Below are positions 8,716 through 17,323 of a DNA stretch of 64,000 bases, piece after piece. The DNA is taken from contig NZ_JADKQA010000002.1 of the NCBI RefSeq assembly GCF_015351765.1, positions 206,913 to 270,912 on the forward strand, written 5' to 3'. The stretch comes from Clostridium vitabionis (GTDB lineage Bacteria; Bacillota; Clostridia; Lachnospirales; Lachnospiraceae). Made by a program: the position numbers and the translations under genes. The notes beneath the pieces were generated by a model, which saw nothing but the letters and a program-made list of their open reading frames with translations, did not search any database and had not been told where the DNA came from. The first letter of the stretch is position 1; the number at the start of each line of letters is the position of its first letter.

Positions 8716-9549
8716 ATGAAGAAAAAACTGACAAGGAATCGTTTTATTATGGGCAGTTACCAGTATGGACATTATCCCATCAGCGAGTTTTTGGATATGG
8801 CGGCAAAGCTGCATTTCCATCAGGTGGAGCTTTATGCCGCAGAACCGCAGATTTCGCTGTTTTCGGCGGACTCGAGAAGATTGGAGACAATCCGCCGGAT
8901 GGCTGAGGAACGCGGGCTTGACATCTTTGCGATCACTCCGGAGCAGATAAATTATCCGGTGAATATTGCTGCCGAGGAGGACGACCTCCGCGGGCGGAGT
9001 GTCGCGTATTACTGCCGAGGTGTGGATGCTGCGGAGATCCTGGGCGCGGGAAGAATGCTTGTCACTGCCGGCTGTGGTTATTTTTCACATTCCAGGGAGG
9101 ATGCTTTCCGGCGCTCGGCAGACAGCCTTCGCACGATCTGCGCATATGCAAAACGGAAGAAGGTGCAGATCATTCTGGAGGCTGTCACGCCGATGTCCTC
9201 CAATGTCGTCAATTCTCCGGCAGACCAGAAGCGCATGATTGCGGAAATGCCCGAAGGCAGCATGGTAGGAATGCTGGATATCGGCTCGATGGATTTTATG
9301 CATCAATCGCTTGCAGACTATCTGAAGAGTGGGGTCATGGGGCATGTCCATTTCCATGATTCCCATCCGGCAGTGCACATGGTTCCCGGAGACGGAGAAC
9401 TGCCGCTGGAGGATTACCTCCAGGCTATTGAGGATTCCGGATATACGGGATTCTATAGCTTTGAATTTAACGACGGGAGATACCGCAGCAATCCGTTCAC
9501 ATCGGATGAGAGGGCGGTGCAATGGCTGAATCAACATGGCATTCAGTAA
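8716..9549 (+). CDS. frlC: Sugar epimerase/isomerase, fructoselysine-3-epimerase type
   Basis: 277 residues; ATG 8716 follows GGGAAGGGT and removes a long spurious extension. A TIM-barrel xylose-isomerase-like protein. The metal-binding pattern of the FrlC group is visible: Glu in ILEAVTPMSSNVV (E. coli FrlC has the matching LEPLTPYESNVV), Asp in MLDIGSMD, His in HVHFHDSHP and Glu near FYSFEF; PGDGELPLEDY also fits. FrlC interconverts psicoselysine and fructoselysine, so this enzyme should feed the C3-epimer into the kinase. Confidence 0.8.
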   Translation: MKKKLTRNRFIMGSYQYGHYPISEFLDMAAKLHFHQVELYAAEPQISLFSADSRRLETIRRMAEERGLDIFAITPEQINYPVNIAAEEDDLRGRSVAYYCRGVDAAEILGAGRMLVTAGCGYFSHSREDAFRRSADSLRTICAYAKRKKVQIILEAVTPMSSNVVNSPADQKRMIAEMPEGSMVGMLDIGSMDFMHQSLADYLKSGVMGHVHFHDSHPAVHMVPGDGELPLEDYLQAIEDSGYTGFYSFEFNDGRYRSNPFTSDERAVQWLNQHGIQ

Positions 9550-9587
9550 GCGGTTTCGGAGATCGTCGAAAAATTGCTATTTATCCG

Positions 9588-9616
9588 TTGACAAGAGCAG
9601 GAGCAGTGACTATATT
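9588..9616 (+). promoter_or_regulatory. Promoter of the hyuA-hyuB-frlB operon
   Basis: TTGACA (9588-9593), 17 bases, TATATT (9611-9616). Start point expected near 9623, about 85 bases before hyuA. Confidence 0.75.
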
Positions 9617-9634
9617 GTACTTAATGACATATAA

Positions 9635-9646
9635 AGTTATATAACA
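9635..9646. promoter_or_regulatory. Operator-like palindrome in the hyuA promoter
   Basis: AGTTATATAACA holds the perfect palindrome GTTATATAAC, flanked by ATCTTAT. Read on the other strand this is ATAAGATGTTATAT, which also occurs at 4503-4516 in the TRAP promoter. Position is about +13 to +24, suited to repression. Confidence 0.5.
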
Positions 9647-9708
9647 TCTTATTTAACCAAGCAGTTGGCGACCAAAGGCAGAAATTACGCTTAAATTGAG
9701 GTGAGTGT

Positions 9709-11772
9709 ATGAGTTACATGATTGGTGTCGATGTCGGAGGAACGTTCACCGATTTTTCGGTGTTCAATGAGGAGACGGGGGAATTTTTCAATTACAAGGA
9801 CAGTTCCACACCGGATGATCCTTCCCGTGCCATCGTCAAGGGAGTTCTTGATGTGCTGAAGATCAAGGGGGCAAAACCGGAAGAGATTTCCTATCTGGCG
9901 CATGGAACAACAGTCGGAACCAATGCCCTGATCGAGAAAAAGGGCGTGCGGCTGGGCCTTGTGACAACCAAGGGATTTAAGGATCTTATGGAAATTGGCA
10001 ATCAGAGAAGGCCAAACCTGTATAACCTGCAGGCACAGAAACCTTATCCCCTGGTTCCATCAGGACTCAATATCGGGGTGACCGAGCGAATCCGTTTTGA
10101 CGGCTCTGTGGAGACCCCGCTGGACGAGGAAGAGGCCAGGAGCGCAATCCGCTATCTCAAGGAACAGGGCGTGAAAGCAATCGCCGTCTGCACGCTGTTC
10201 TCCTTCATAAATCCCATTCATGAAAAACGAATCGGAGAGTTAATCCGTGAAGAATTTCCGGAAGCTTATGTTACCCTCTCCTGTGAGCTTGCACCGGAAT
10301 TCCGGGAATACAGCCGCATGAGCACGACGGTCATGAACAGCTACCTTGGTCCGGTAATGAAGAAATACGTCAACAATTTCCGGGAATCTGTACGGAATAT
10401 CGGAATCAAGGTTGAGCCGTATGTCACGCAGTCCAATGGATCGATCATTTCGATCAAGGAGACCGTGGACTGCCCGATTAAAACCGCGCTTTCCGGACCC
10501 TCTGCAGGGGTTATTGCCGCATCTTTCATCGGCAGGCAGTGCAGTGCAGACAAAATCATCACCTTTGATATGGGCGGAACCAGTGCGGATATCTCCCTGA
10601 TTGAAAATTATACCCCACAGGTTTCCAACGAGCGTACGGTCGAAGGATATCCGTGCAGAATCCCCATGATCAATATCATTACGATCGGGGCTGGTGGCGG
10701 CTCTATTGCCCGCATTGATGCCGGCGGCGCCTTGAAAGTCGGGCCGGACAGCGCGGGAGCAGCACCGGGGCCGGCATGCTACATGCGTGGCGGAGAAAAT
10801 CCCTGCGTCACGGATGCCAATATCGTACTTGGAAAATTGAATCAGAAGAAGATTCTCGGCGGCAGGATGGATGTCAGTGTTGATCTGGCAAGGAAGGCAA
10901 TTCGGGAAAAGATCTGTGATCCGTCCGGGCTTTCTGAGGACAGGGCGGCGAACGGGATCATCACCGTCGTGAATTCCAATATGGCGAGAGCCATCCGCTC
11001 TGTATCGGTTGAAAAAGGATATGATGTCCGTGAATTCAGCCTGATGGCGTTCGGCGGGGCAGGCCCGCTCCATGCCTGTGAAGTAGCAAAAGAGCTGGGT
11101 ATCCGCAGAGTTATTATTCCGCCGCACGCGGGAACTCTCTGCAGCCTCGGCCTCCTTCTTGCGGATACAAAGTTTGACATGAGCCGTACCCTTGTCCAGC
11201 CGGGTAAGCCGGAAGGTCTCGACAGCGCGAACCGGCTCTTTGCTGAGATGGTTCGTCAGGGAACGGAGGCTCTGGATAAGGAGGGGGTTCCGGATTCCCG
11301 CCGGGTATTCCAGTTCTCCGTGGATATGCGGTATATGCGGCAGAACTTTGAAATCAATATTCCAGTCAGCAGCGGCCGGATGACAAAAGAAATTCTCGAA
11401 AAGGCGATTGCCGACTTCCACGCAGAGCATAAGAGGAGCTACGGCTACTGCGATGAGAAGGCTGAAACCCAGCTGGTCAACTACCGCGTTTCCGCAATCG
11501 GAATCATTGATAAGCCTGAATTTCAGCCGGAGCCGCTGGCAGAGAATCCTGTGATGCCTAAGCCGCTCGAGGTGAGAAAGATACTCTTCCAGAATGCGGA
11601 ATCTTATGTGTACGCCCCGGTGTATCAGCGATTTGATTTCGTTCCCGGACAGGTTGTCCCGGGACCCTGCATCTGCGAGCAGATGGATTCCACCCTGGTT
11701 GTGCCGCAGAACTGGACGATTCATGTTGACGGATATCAGAACATTCTGATTACAGATGATGAGGTGAAGTGA
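9709..11772 (+). CDS. hyuA: Hydantoinase/5-oxoprolinase family ATP-dependent subunit A
   Basis: 687 residues, full length for the HyuA family. It opens with the ASKHA-type phosphate motif DVGGTFTDFSVF, then HGTTVGTNAL, a second nucleotide motif FDMGGTSADISLI, and GAGGGSIARID. Relatives are N-methylhydantoinase A, the first half of 5-oxoprolinase and acetone/acetophenone carboxylase subunits. They use ATP to activate a cyclic amide or carbonyl group. It is co-encoded with subunit B one base downstream and with frlB, so it likely opens a ring in, or derived from, the imported compound. Which ring cannot be told from sequence. Confidence 0.85.
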   Translation: MSYMIGVDVGGTFTDFSVFNEETGEFFNYKDSSTPDDPSRAIVKGVLDVLKIKGAKPEEISYLAHGTTVGTNALIEKKGVRLGLVTTKGFKDLMEIGNQRRPNLYNLQAQKPYPLVPSGLNIGVTERIRFDGSVETPLDEEEARSAIRYLKEQGVKAIAVCTLFSFINPIHEKRIGELIREEFPEAYVTLSCELAPEFREYSRMSTTVMNSYLGPVMKKYVNNFRESVRNIGIKVEPYVTQSNGSIISIKETVDCPIKTALSGPSAGVIAASFIGRQCSADKIITFDMGGTSADISLIENYTPQVSNERTVEGYPCRIPMINIITIGAGGGSIARIDAGGALKVGPDSAGAAPGPACYMRGGENPCVTDANIVLGKLNQKKILGGRMDVSVDLARKAIREKICDPSGLSEDRAANGIITVVNSNMARAIRSVSVEKGYDVREFSLMAFGGAGPLHACEVAKELGIRRVIIPPHAGTLCSLGLLLADTKFDMSRTLVQPGKPEGLDSANRLFAEMVRQGTEALDKEGVPDSRRVFQFSVDMRYMRQNFEINIPVSSGRMTKEILEKAIADFHAEHKRSYGYCDEKAETQLVNYRVSAIGIIDKPEFQPEPLAENPVMPKPLEVRKILFQNAESYVYAPVYQRFDFVPGQVVPGPCICEQMDSTLVVPQNWTIHVDGYQNILITDDEVK

Positions 11773-11773
11773 G

Positions 11774-13516
11774 ATGGCAAAAACAATAGATACGGTAACC
11801 GTCGAGGTTGTGCGGAATCTCCTGATGTCTGTTGCCGAGGAAACTTACGGAATCATTGTCCGGAGCGCGTATTCCACCAATATGAAGGAAAGAAGGGATG
11901 TCTGCACAGCGGTCATCGATCCTGACGGGAATAGTGTCGCCCAGGTGGAAAGCCTTGCCGCCCTGCTCGGCTCCATGCTCAGTGTCGTCCCGAATATTTA
12001 TGAGAAATTCGGAAAGGAAAATATCAAAGAAGGAGATATGTTTATCGCCAATGATCCTTATCACGGCGGCGGCAACCATCTTCCCGATATCGTCATCGCG
12101 GCACCGGCATTTGCCCAGGGCAAGCTGATCGGCTGGATCGCGAATATCGCGCATCATTCGGACATTGGCGGAAAGGTTCCGGGATCAACATCCGGGGATG
12201 CGGATTCCCTCTTCCAGGAAGGTCTCCGCATCCCGGTGATCCGGATTCGCGAGAACGGGAGAACGATTCCGAGCGTCCTCGACCTTCTCCTGGACAATAC
12301 GCGGGTTCCCCAGGAGAGAAGAGGGGATCTCACCGCCCAGATGTCCGCTAACCTGATCGGTGTACAGAGACTTCAGGAAGCGTATGCCCGCTATGGAGAT
12401 GTCCTGATCGGCTGCATGCGCGAGCTGGTCGCTTACTCTGAGCGGCGTGTGCGCGCGGTCGTTGCCCAACTTCCGGACGGGGAATACAGCTATACCGATT
12501 ATGTTGACGGCTGCGGCGAGAAATATCCGGATCCGATCCCGATTAAAGTCAAGGTAATCATTAAGGGCGATGATATGACCTTTGATTTCACGGGAACAGC
12601 GCCGCAGATCAAGGCACCGATCAATGTGCCCTATCCCTGCACAAAGGCGGCGGTATTTTTCTCGGTCAAGGCGCTCATGGGGCACGATATTCCGGCAAAT
12701 GAGGGGATCAACCGCGCAATCCATATTATTGCCCCGGAGGGCTGTATTGTCCATCCCACGGAACCGAGCCCGATCGGAGCCCAGATCGACTGCCAGCAGA
12801 GAATTCCCGATGCAATCTTTGGTGCTCTCGCGCCGGTATTCCCGGACACCGTCGTGACGGCGGGTAACGGAGCCTGCACGACCACCATTCTGTCCGGGGA
12901 AGGCAAGATTGGCACGGACAGCGTCTTCATTTTCCATGAAGTTATCGCCGGAGGCGGCGGTGCTTCCAGAAGCTGTGACGGGCTTTCCGGCGTCCAGGTC
13001 AATATGACGAACACCTCCAATATGCCGATTGAGGCGACGGAGATGGAGTTCACGAAAATTCTGGCAAGGAAGTATGAGCTCAAGAAGGATAGCGGCGGGG
13101 CAGGTACGATGCGGGGCGGCCTCGGTATCGAGCGCGAGCTGGAGATTCTTCAGGATGATGTGGCCTATACAGGACTTGGTGACCGCCATAAATTCCATCC
13201 CTGGGGCCTTGACGGGGGCAAAGAAGGCGGGACGGGGGCATTTTACCGCGTTCAGCCGGACGGCACGGTGACCAGGATGGGTCATAAGACGACAAGCAAG
13301 ATGATGAAGAAGGGGGATATCATCCGCGTGATTACTCCGGGGGCAGGAGGGTACGGTGACCCGAAAAAGCGTCCGGTGAAAAAGGTACTTCAGGATGTTA
13401 TCGAGGATAAGGTTTCCCCGGAGAAGGCAAAAGAGGACTACGGCGTTGTCATTCTCGGTACCCGGGGACACTATTCGGTCGATGCGGCTGCAACAAAATT
13501 GCTGAGGGGTGAGTGA
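11774..13516 (+). CDS. hyuB: Hydantoinase/5-oxoprolinase family subunit B
   Basis: 580 residues, typical HyuB length. Conserved family stretches are present: IANDPYHGGGNHLPDI, AHHSDIGGKVPGS, DFTGTAPQIKAPINVPY and the C-terminal TPGAGGYGDPKKR. It forms the catalytic complex with HyuA. The start ATG 11774 lies two bases after the hyuA stop and uses GAGGTGAAG inside hyuA, so the two are coupled. Alternative readings (oxoprolinase, carboxylase beta/alpha) cannot be separated without structure or assay. Confidence 0.85.
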   Translation: MAKTIDTVTVEVVRNLLMSVAEETYGIIVRSAYSTNMKERRDVCTAVIDPDGNSVAQVESLAALLGSMLSVVPNIYEKFGKENIKEGDMFIANDPYHGGGNHLPDIVIAAPAFAQGKLIGWIANIAHHSDIGGKVPGSTSGDADSLFQEGLRIPVIRIRENGRTIPSVLDLLLDNTRVPQERRGDLTAQMSANLIGVQRLQEAYARYGDVLIGCMRELVAYSERRVRAVVAQLPDGEYSYTDYVDGCGEKYPDPIPIKVKVIIKGDDMTFDFTGTAPQIKAPINVPYPCTKAAVFFSVKALMGHDIPANEGINRAIHIIAPEGCIVHPTEPSPIGAQIDCQQRIPDAIFGALAPVFPDTVVTAGNGACTTTILSGEGKIGTDSVFIFHEVIAGGGGASRSCDGLSGVQVNMTNTSNMPIEATEMEFTKILARKYELKKDSGGAGTMRGGLGIERELEILQDDVAYTGLGDRHKFHPWGLDGGKEGGTGAFYRVQPDGTVTRMGHKTTSKMMKKGDIIRVITPGAGGYGDPKKRPVKKVLQDVIEDKVSPEKAKEDYGVVILGTRGHYSVDAAATKLLRGE

Positions 13517-13518
13517 AG

Positions 13519-14517
13519 ATGGTTAAGGGATTAAAAGAAGTTGAAGAGACAATGGCAAAGGTGAAGGCGGAACTTCTTGCCAATGGCGGATTAAAGCAGG
13601 TGGTATTTGTGGCATGCGGAGGATCGCTGGCGTCTTCCTACCCGGCAAGATTCCTGCTGAATGAAGAGGGAAGCATCCGCGTCCAGGGATATAATGCCAG
13701 TGAGTTCGTCTATGCGACACCGAAAAATATTGACAAGAATACCCTGGTTATCGGGACTTCCACGAAGGCGACTGCTGAGACTGTTGAGGCAGTCCGCAAA
13801 GCCCGCTCGCTCGGCGCGGTTACTGTGGCTCTTACCGGGTACCCGGACAGTCTCACCGCTCAGGCGGCAGAATATGCGATTATTTATTACCATGCGGACG
13901 AGTGGTATCAAGACCCGACCCTGGTTCATTACAACAGCCAGGGGACGGCGCTCAAGATTGCTTTCTGGCTGTTAAAAGAATTCTGCGGCTATCAGCATTA
14001 TGCCGAGGCAGTGGAAGGATTTGAAAAATTAACGGAGATCTATGGCCGGGCGTATGAAAATGTCAAGTCGGATGCGGTGAAATTCGGAATTACGTACAAG
14101 GACGACAAGGTTTGGAATGTGTTGGGAAGCGGTGTGGCATATGAAGCAGTTTATTCCGATGCCTTCTGCTTCTTCCAGGAGATGCAGACCGTCCACTGCG
14201 TCCCGATTCTCTCCGGAGAATATTTCCACGGGGCATTTGAGACATGCAGTGATCAGCTGGCGATCCTGCTCCTCAAGAGCGTCGGGCGTACCCGCAGGGA
14301 AGATGAGCGGGTAGAAAAATTCCTGGATACGTTCGGCGGCCATCATTATGTCCTTGATGCGGAGAAGCTGGGTCTTTCGGAACTTGATTCCTCGGTTGCG
14401 GAATATTTCAATTCCCTTCTCCTGCATCCGATTACTAAGCAGTTTATCTCCGCCATGGCAGACATCCGTATGCATCCGATGACGCACAGAAATTATATGT
14501 GGAAATTTGATTATTGA
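13519..14517 (+). CDS. frlB: SIS-domain fructosamine-6-phosphate deglycase
   Basis: 332 residues. ATG 13519 is preferred over GTG 13513 because GAGGGGTGAG is then seven bases away; the gene starts two bases past the hyuB stop. Two SIS (sugar isomerase) domains: the first with VVFVACGGSLASSYPARF and IGTSTKATAETVEA, the second from about residue 195. The C-terminus HPMTHRNYMWKFDY is very close to the FrlB/GfrF type of deglycase, which splits fructoselysine- or glucoselysine-6-phosphate into the amine and glucose-6-phosphate. This is the best single marker that the island handles Amadori compounds. Confidence 0.85.
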   Translation: MVKGLKEVEETMAKVKAELLANGGLKQVVFVACGGSLASSYPARFLLNEEGSIRVQGYNASEFVYATPKNIDKNTLVIGTSTKATAETVEAVRKARSLGAVTVALTGYPDSLTAQAAEYAIIYYHADEWYQDPTLVHYNSQGTALKIAFWLLKEFCGYQHYAEAVEGFEKLTEIYGRAYENVKSDAVKFGITYKDDKVWNVLGSGVAYEAVYSDAFCFFQEMQTVHCVPILSGEYFHGAFETCSDQLAILLLKSVGRTRREDERVEKFLDTFGGHHYVLDAEKLGLSELDSSVAEYFNSLLLHPITKQFISAMADIRMHPMTHRNYMWKFDY

Positions 14518-14564
14518 TGGGGAGCGGTGAAAACCGCGTTCACCTGAAAGATAATCATGTTCAT

Positions 14565-14605
14565 GCAAAAAGCCGGGCAGAATAATGACACTGCCCGGCT
14601 TTTGC
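14565..14605 (+). terminator. Terminator after frlB
   Basis: AAAAAGCCGGGCAG pairs with CTGCCCGGCTTTT across a 10-base loop, with the T run built into the right arm. Confidence 0.8.
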
Positions 14606-14683
14606 GTGGAGTGGTTAAGTACAAAAAAGGCATAAATTTCACAAGAATCTTTTAAAAAACAGGAGGACCGCGCAGGAAACTGT

Positions 14684-14732
14684 GCTATAATGAATTTAAA
14701 AGGATGTCTCATAATATCACATGATGTATTAT
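14684..14732 (+). promoter_or_regulatory. Extended -10 promoter and palindrome before the GntR gene
   Basis: TGCTATAAT (14683-14691) is an extended -10; no good -35 is visible. Between it and the gene lies ATAATA (14711-14716) paired with TATTAT (14727-14732) around ATCACATGAT, a possible self-control site. Its similarity to the two island operators is weak. Confidence 0.4.
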
Positions 14733-14748
14733 AGAAGAAAGGAAATTT

Positions 14749-15468
14749 ATGCTGGATCCCAATAATATCGTTCCCCTATATGAACAGGCGGCAAATGCCC
14801 TTCGTGAAGATATGAGAAAAGGGGTATTCCTTTCCGGCAATCGCCTGCCCACCGAAAGTGAGCTTGCGCAGAAATACGGCATCAGCAGGATAACAATCCG
14901 CCACGCGATTGATCAGCTGGTCAAGGAAGGCCTTGTCGAGAGAAAGCAGGGAAAAGGAACTTTCGTCACCCGGCCGCTGATGCACAAGGACTTCAAACGG
15001 TCAGGCGTCAGTTTTACCGAGCTCTGCGCGGCGAATGGGAAGAAGGCATCAGCCAGGACGGTGCTCACATCAATCGAAGTGCCGGAAAACCAGCATGTGC
15101 TCCGCTGGCTGAATCTCGCCCCGGGGGAAGAGGTGGTGCGGATTAAACGGCTCCGCTATGCAGACGGGGTTCCGTGTGTGATCGAGGATAATTATTTTCC
15201 CAAGGAATTCAGCGATCTGATGTCTGTGAACCTGAATGATATTTCGCTGTATCAGTACCTGCGGGAGGAGAAACATATCGACATTGTCACGGGGGAAATG
15301 ATCCTGAAAATTGTGAGAGCCGATACCGGGATAGCGAAGCTGCTCGAGGTTCCGCGCAGCACACCGCTTCTTGAGACTTGGGGAGTGGTGTACCAGGGAA
15401 ATGGGAAGGTTCTTCACGTCTGCAATCAGGTCGGTTATGGAGAAAATTTTGAGTTTATTGTCCGGTAA
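14749..15468 (+). CDS. GntR/HutC-family transcription regulator
   Basis: 239 residues. Residues 8-72 form a GntR winged helix (SELAQKYGISRITIRHAI), and residues about 95-235 a UTRA ligand domain, which marks the HutC subfamily. E. coli FrlR, the regulator of the fructoselysine genes, belongs to the same subfamily. The gene lies between the frl/hyu island and an ABC importer operon and could control either or both. The shared palindromes in the island promoters make it the leading candidate repressor there. RBS AGAAAGGAAA is upstream. Confidence 0.8.
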   Translation: MLDPNNIVPLYEQAANALREDMRKGVFLSGNRLPTESELAQKYGISRITIRHAIDQLVKEGLVERKQGKGTFVTRPLMHKDFKRSGVSFTELCAANGKKASARTVLTSIEVPENQHVLRWLNLAPGEEVVRIKRLRYADGVPCVIEDNYFPKEFSDLMSVNLNDISLYQYLREEKHIDIVTGEMILKIVRADTGIAKLLEVPRSTPLLETWGVVYQGNGKVLHVCNQVGYGENFEFIVR

Positions 15469-15535
15469 TCTCGGAGATATCATGCCATATCGGCGATCTT
15501 CCGCCTCACTGAAAGGAATATTTGGACAATTCGCC

Positions 15536-15588
15536 TTGTAAAATGATGCTTTAAAGAGTATACTAATTATGTTGTCATAAATGAACAA
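15536..15588 (+). promoter_or_regulatory. ABC operon promoter with TTGT..ACAA site
   Basis: TTGTAA (15536-15541), 17 bases, TATACT (15559-15564). TTGTCATAAATGAACAA (15572-15588) begins at the expected start point and holds TGTCAT and ATGA-ACA half sites similar to, but not the same as, the island operators. Confidence 0.6.
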
Positions 15589-15604
15589 ATTATTTACGAA
15601 ATAA

Positions 15605-15677
15605 CCGGAGATTACCGTGATAAATACAAGGTATTACCTTCAATATCTGCAATAAAAGAAAATATCACGGAATCCGG
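15605..15677 (+). other. Structured leader of the ABC operon
   Basis: CCGGAGATTACCGTGATA (15605-15622) pairs with TATCACGGAATCCGG (15663-15677) with two small bulges, enclosing a second stem AAGGT/ACCTT (15628-15640). The whole leader is about 175 bases. It matches no riboswitch class I know. Confidence 0.45.
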
Positions 15678-15747
15678 AACGAAGAGAGGCGTAATCCAGG
15701 ATATTATTTCGGCGGCTGCCATGCGGGCGCCAAAAGGAGGAGATCGT

Positions 15748-17148
15748 ATGAGAAAGATTACACGGAAACAATTGGAGAAGGGTGCCGCGCTGCTGATGGC
15801 GTCTTCCCTGCTTCTAACCGGCTGCTCGGGCTCCACGGGTTCGACCGGCGGCGGAGCAGCAAAATCGGGAGAGACGAGCGCCGCGGCAGCGGACAAGGAC
15901 TCGGCAGCGGCTTCTGAGGCGGCAGACCCGGACAAATACGCGGTCAAGGACAAGATCGAGATTACCTGGTGGCATGCCCTGGAGGATCAGTACAGCGACC
16001 TGGTCAACCAGGTTGTCGATGATTTCAACAACAGCCAGGATAAAATCCATGTAACCGCGGAGTACAAGGGGGCGTACAAGGATATCAATGAGGCGCTGGT
16101 CGCCGCCAATGCGGCGGGCACCGGCCTTCCGGCACTTGCGGTCGCAAACACCGATTATGTCGCCCAGTATGGCGCGAACGGGTTATTTGAGAATCTGGAT
16201 CCGTATATTTCCGCGACAGGGTATGATACCTCGGATTTCGCGGAAGGTCTTCTGCAGAGCGCACAGTATGACGGCAAGCAGGTCTCCCTCCCGTTCCTGC
16301 ATTCTACGCAGGTGATCTACTACAACGCGGATATGGCCAAGGAGAAGGGAATTGAGATTCCGTCTTCCATGGATGACATGGATGCCTTCCTGGAGGCGGC
16401 GACGCAGAAGGGGGCAGACGGATCAACTTCCGTTTACGGCCTTGAGATCCCGGGATGGGATCAGTGGTACTTCGAGACGATGTATCTGAATGATGGGGTC
16501 AAGATCATCAGTGATGACAATACCTGCGACCTGAACAGTGACGCGGCGGTCGCGGTGACCTCCAAGATTCAGGACTGGGTCAAGAAGGGGTATGTGAATT
16601 ACCGCCAGGGCACAGATGCCTCCGCCAATATGCGTCAGGACTTCTATGATCAGAAGGCTTTTGCGGTCATGCATACCTCGTCACTCTATAACAATTATGT
16701 GGACAAGTGCGGTTTCAATGTCGGCATGGCATGGTATCCGGCAGCTTCGAACGGCAGCAAGAATTCGGAAGTCGGTGGCTGCGTTCTGGGGATTCCTTCC
16801 AAGAATGACCAGGCGACGAAGAATGCGGCATGGGTATTCTTACAGTATCTCTGCGGCAAGGATGTCAACATGAAGTGGGCGGAGAGCACCGGATATATTC
16901 CGACCCGGAAATCTGTTCTGACGACAGATGAAGGAAAGGCTTTCCTTCAGGAAAAACCGGCTTTCCAGAGCATCTTTGATAACCTTGACCTGATCAAGCC
17001 GAGAATCCAGAGCTCTGCATGGTCTGAGTTGGCGACAACATGGAAGAATTATATGGTGACGATCATGACTCAGGATGTGGATCCCAAGGAACAGTCGGAT
17101 GATATGGTGGATGAAATCAATGAAATTCTCGCAGACCATGCATCCTGA
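15748..17148 (+). CDS. ABC importer solute-binding lipoprotein (family 1, UgpB-like)
   Basis: 466 residues; ATG 15748 follows AAAGGAGGAG. Lipoprotein signal ending LLLTGCSG, a Gly/Ser/Ala linker, then a type-1 extracellular binding domain beginning EITWWHALEDQYSDLVNQVV, the start typical of the UgpB and sugar-binding group. It captures the substrate for the permeases encoded downstream. Candidates are oligosaccharides, glycerol phosphate or glycerophosphodiesters; the PHP phosphoesterase in the operon mildly favours a phosphate ester. Confidence 0.85.
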   Translation: MRKITRKQLEKGAALLMASSLLLTGCSGSTGSTGGGAAKSGETSAAAADKDSAAASEAADPDKYAVKDKIEITWWHALEDQYSDLVNQVVDDFNNSQDKIHVTAEYKGAYKDINEALVAANAAGTGLPALAVANTDYVAQYGANGLFENLDPYISATGYDTSDFAEGLLQSAQYDGKQVSLPFLHSTQVIYYNADMAKEKGIEIPSSMDDMDAFLEAATQKGADGSTSVYGLEIPGWDQWYFETMYLNDGVKIISDDNTCDLNSDAAVAVTSKIQDWVKKGYVNYRQGTDASANMRQDFYDQKAFAVMHTSSLYNNYVDKCGFNVGMAWYPAASNGSKNSEVGGCVLGIPSKNDQATKNAAWVFLQYLCGKDVNMKWAESTGYIPTRKSVLTTDEGKAFLQEKPAFQSIFDNLDLIKPRIQSSAWSELATTWKNYMVTIMTQDVDPKEQSDDMVDEINEILADHAS

Positions 17149-17220
17149 TACTTCCCACAATGAGGCAGATTTCATTTGAGGTATTCAGGCAGAAGAAATA
17201 GAGGGATTTGAGTTCGAGGG

Positions 17221-17270
17221 ACTGCATACCTGTTGGAATTTTCCGTTTCGCAGGTATGCAGTTTTCTTCT
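17221..17270 (+). terminator. Internal attenuating terminator between binding protein and permeases
   Basis: ACTGCATACCTG (17221-17232) pairs with CAGGTATGCAGT (17251-17262) and is followed by TTTTCTTCTT. Such partial terminators commonly keep binding protein mRNA in excess over permease mRNA. Confidence 0.75.
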
Positions 17271-17323
17271 TGGAAAGCTCTTTCTGAAATCTCTTTTCCC
17301 TGGCTGCCGAGGAGAAAGCGGAT

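Noticed and set aside
10240-11724. Long open frame (494 codons) on the minus strand opposite hyuA
   Set aside because: It lies fully opposite a well-supported gene, has no domain or ribosome site, and is explained by the GC-biased third codon positions of hyuA. The same holds for frames opposite hyuB (12185-13471), the third MATE gene (42378-44054), the CbiK-type gene (44436-46406) and the nucleoside hydrolase (49596-50993).
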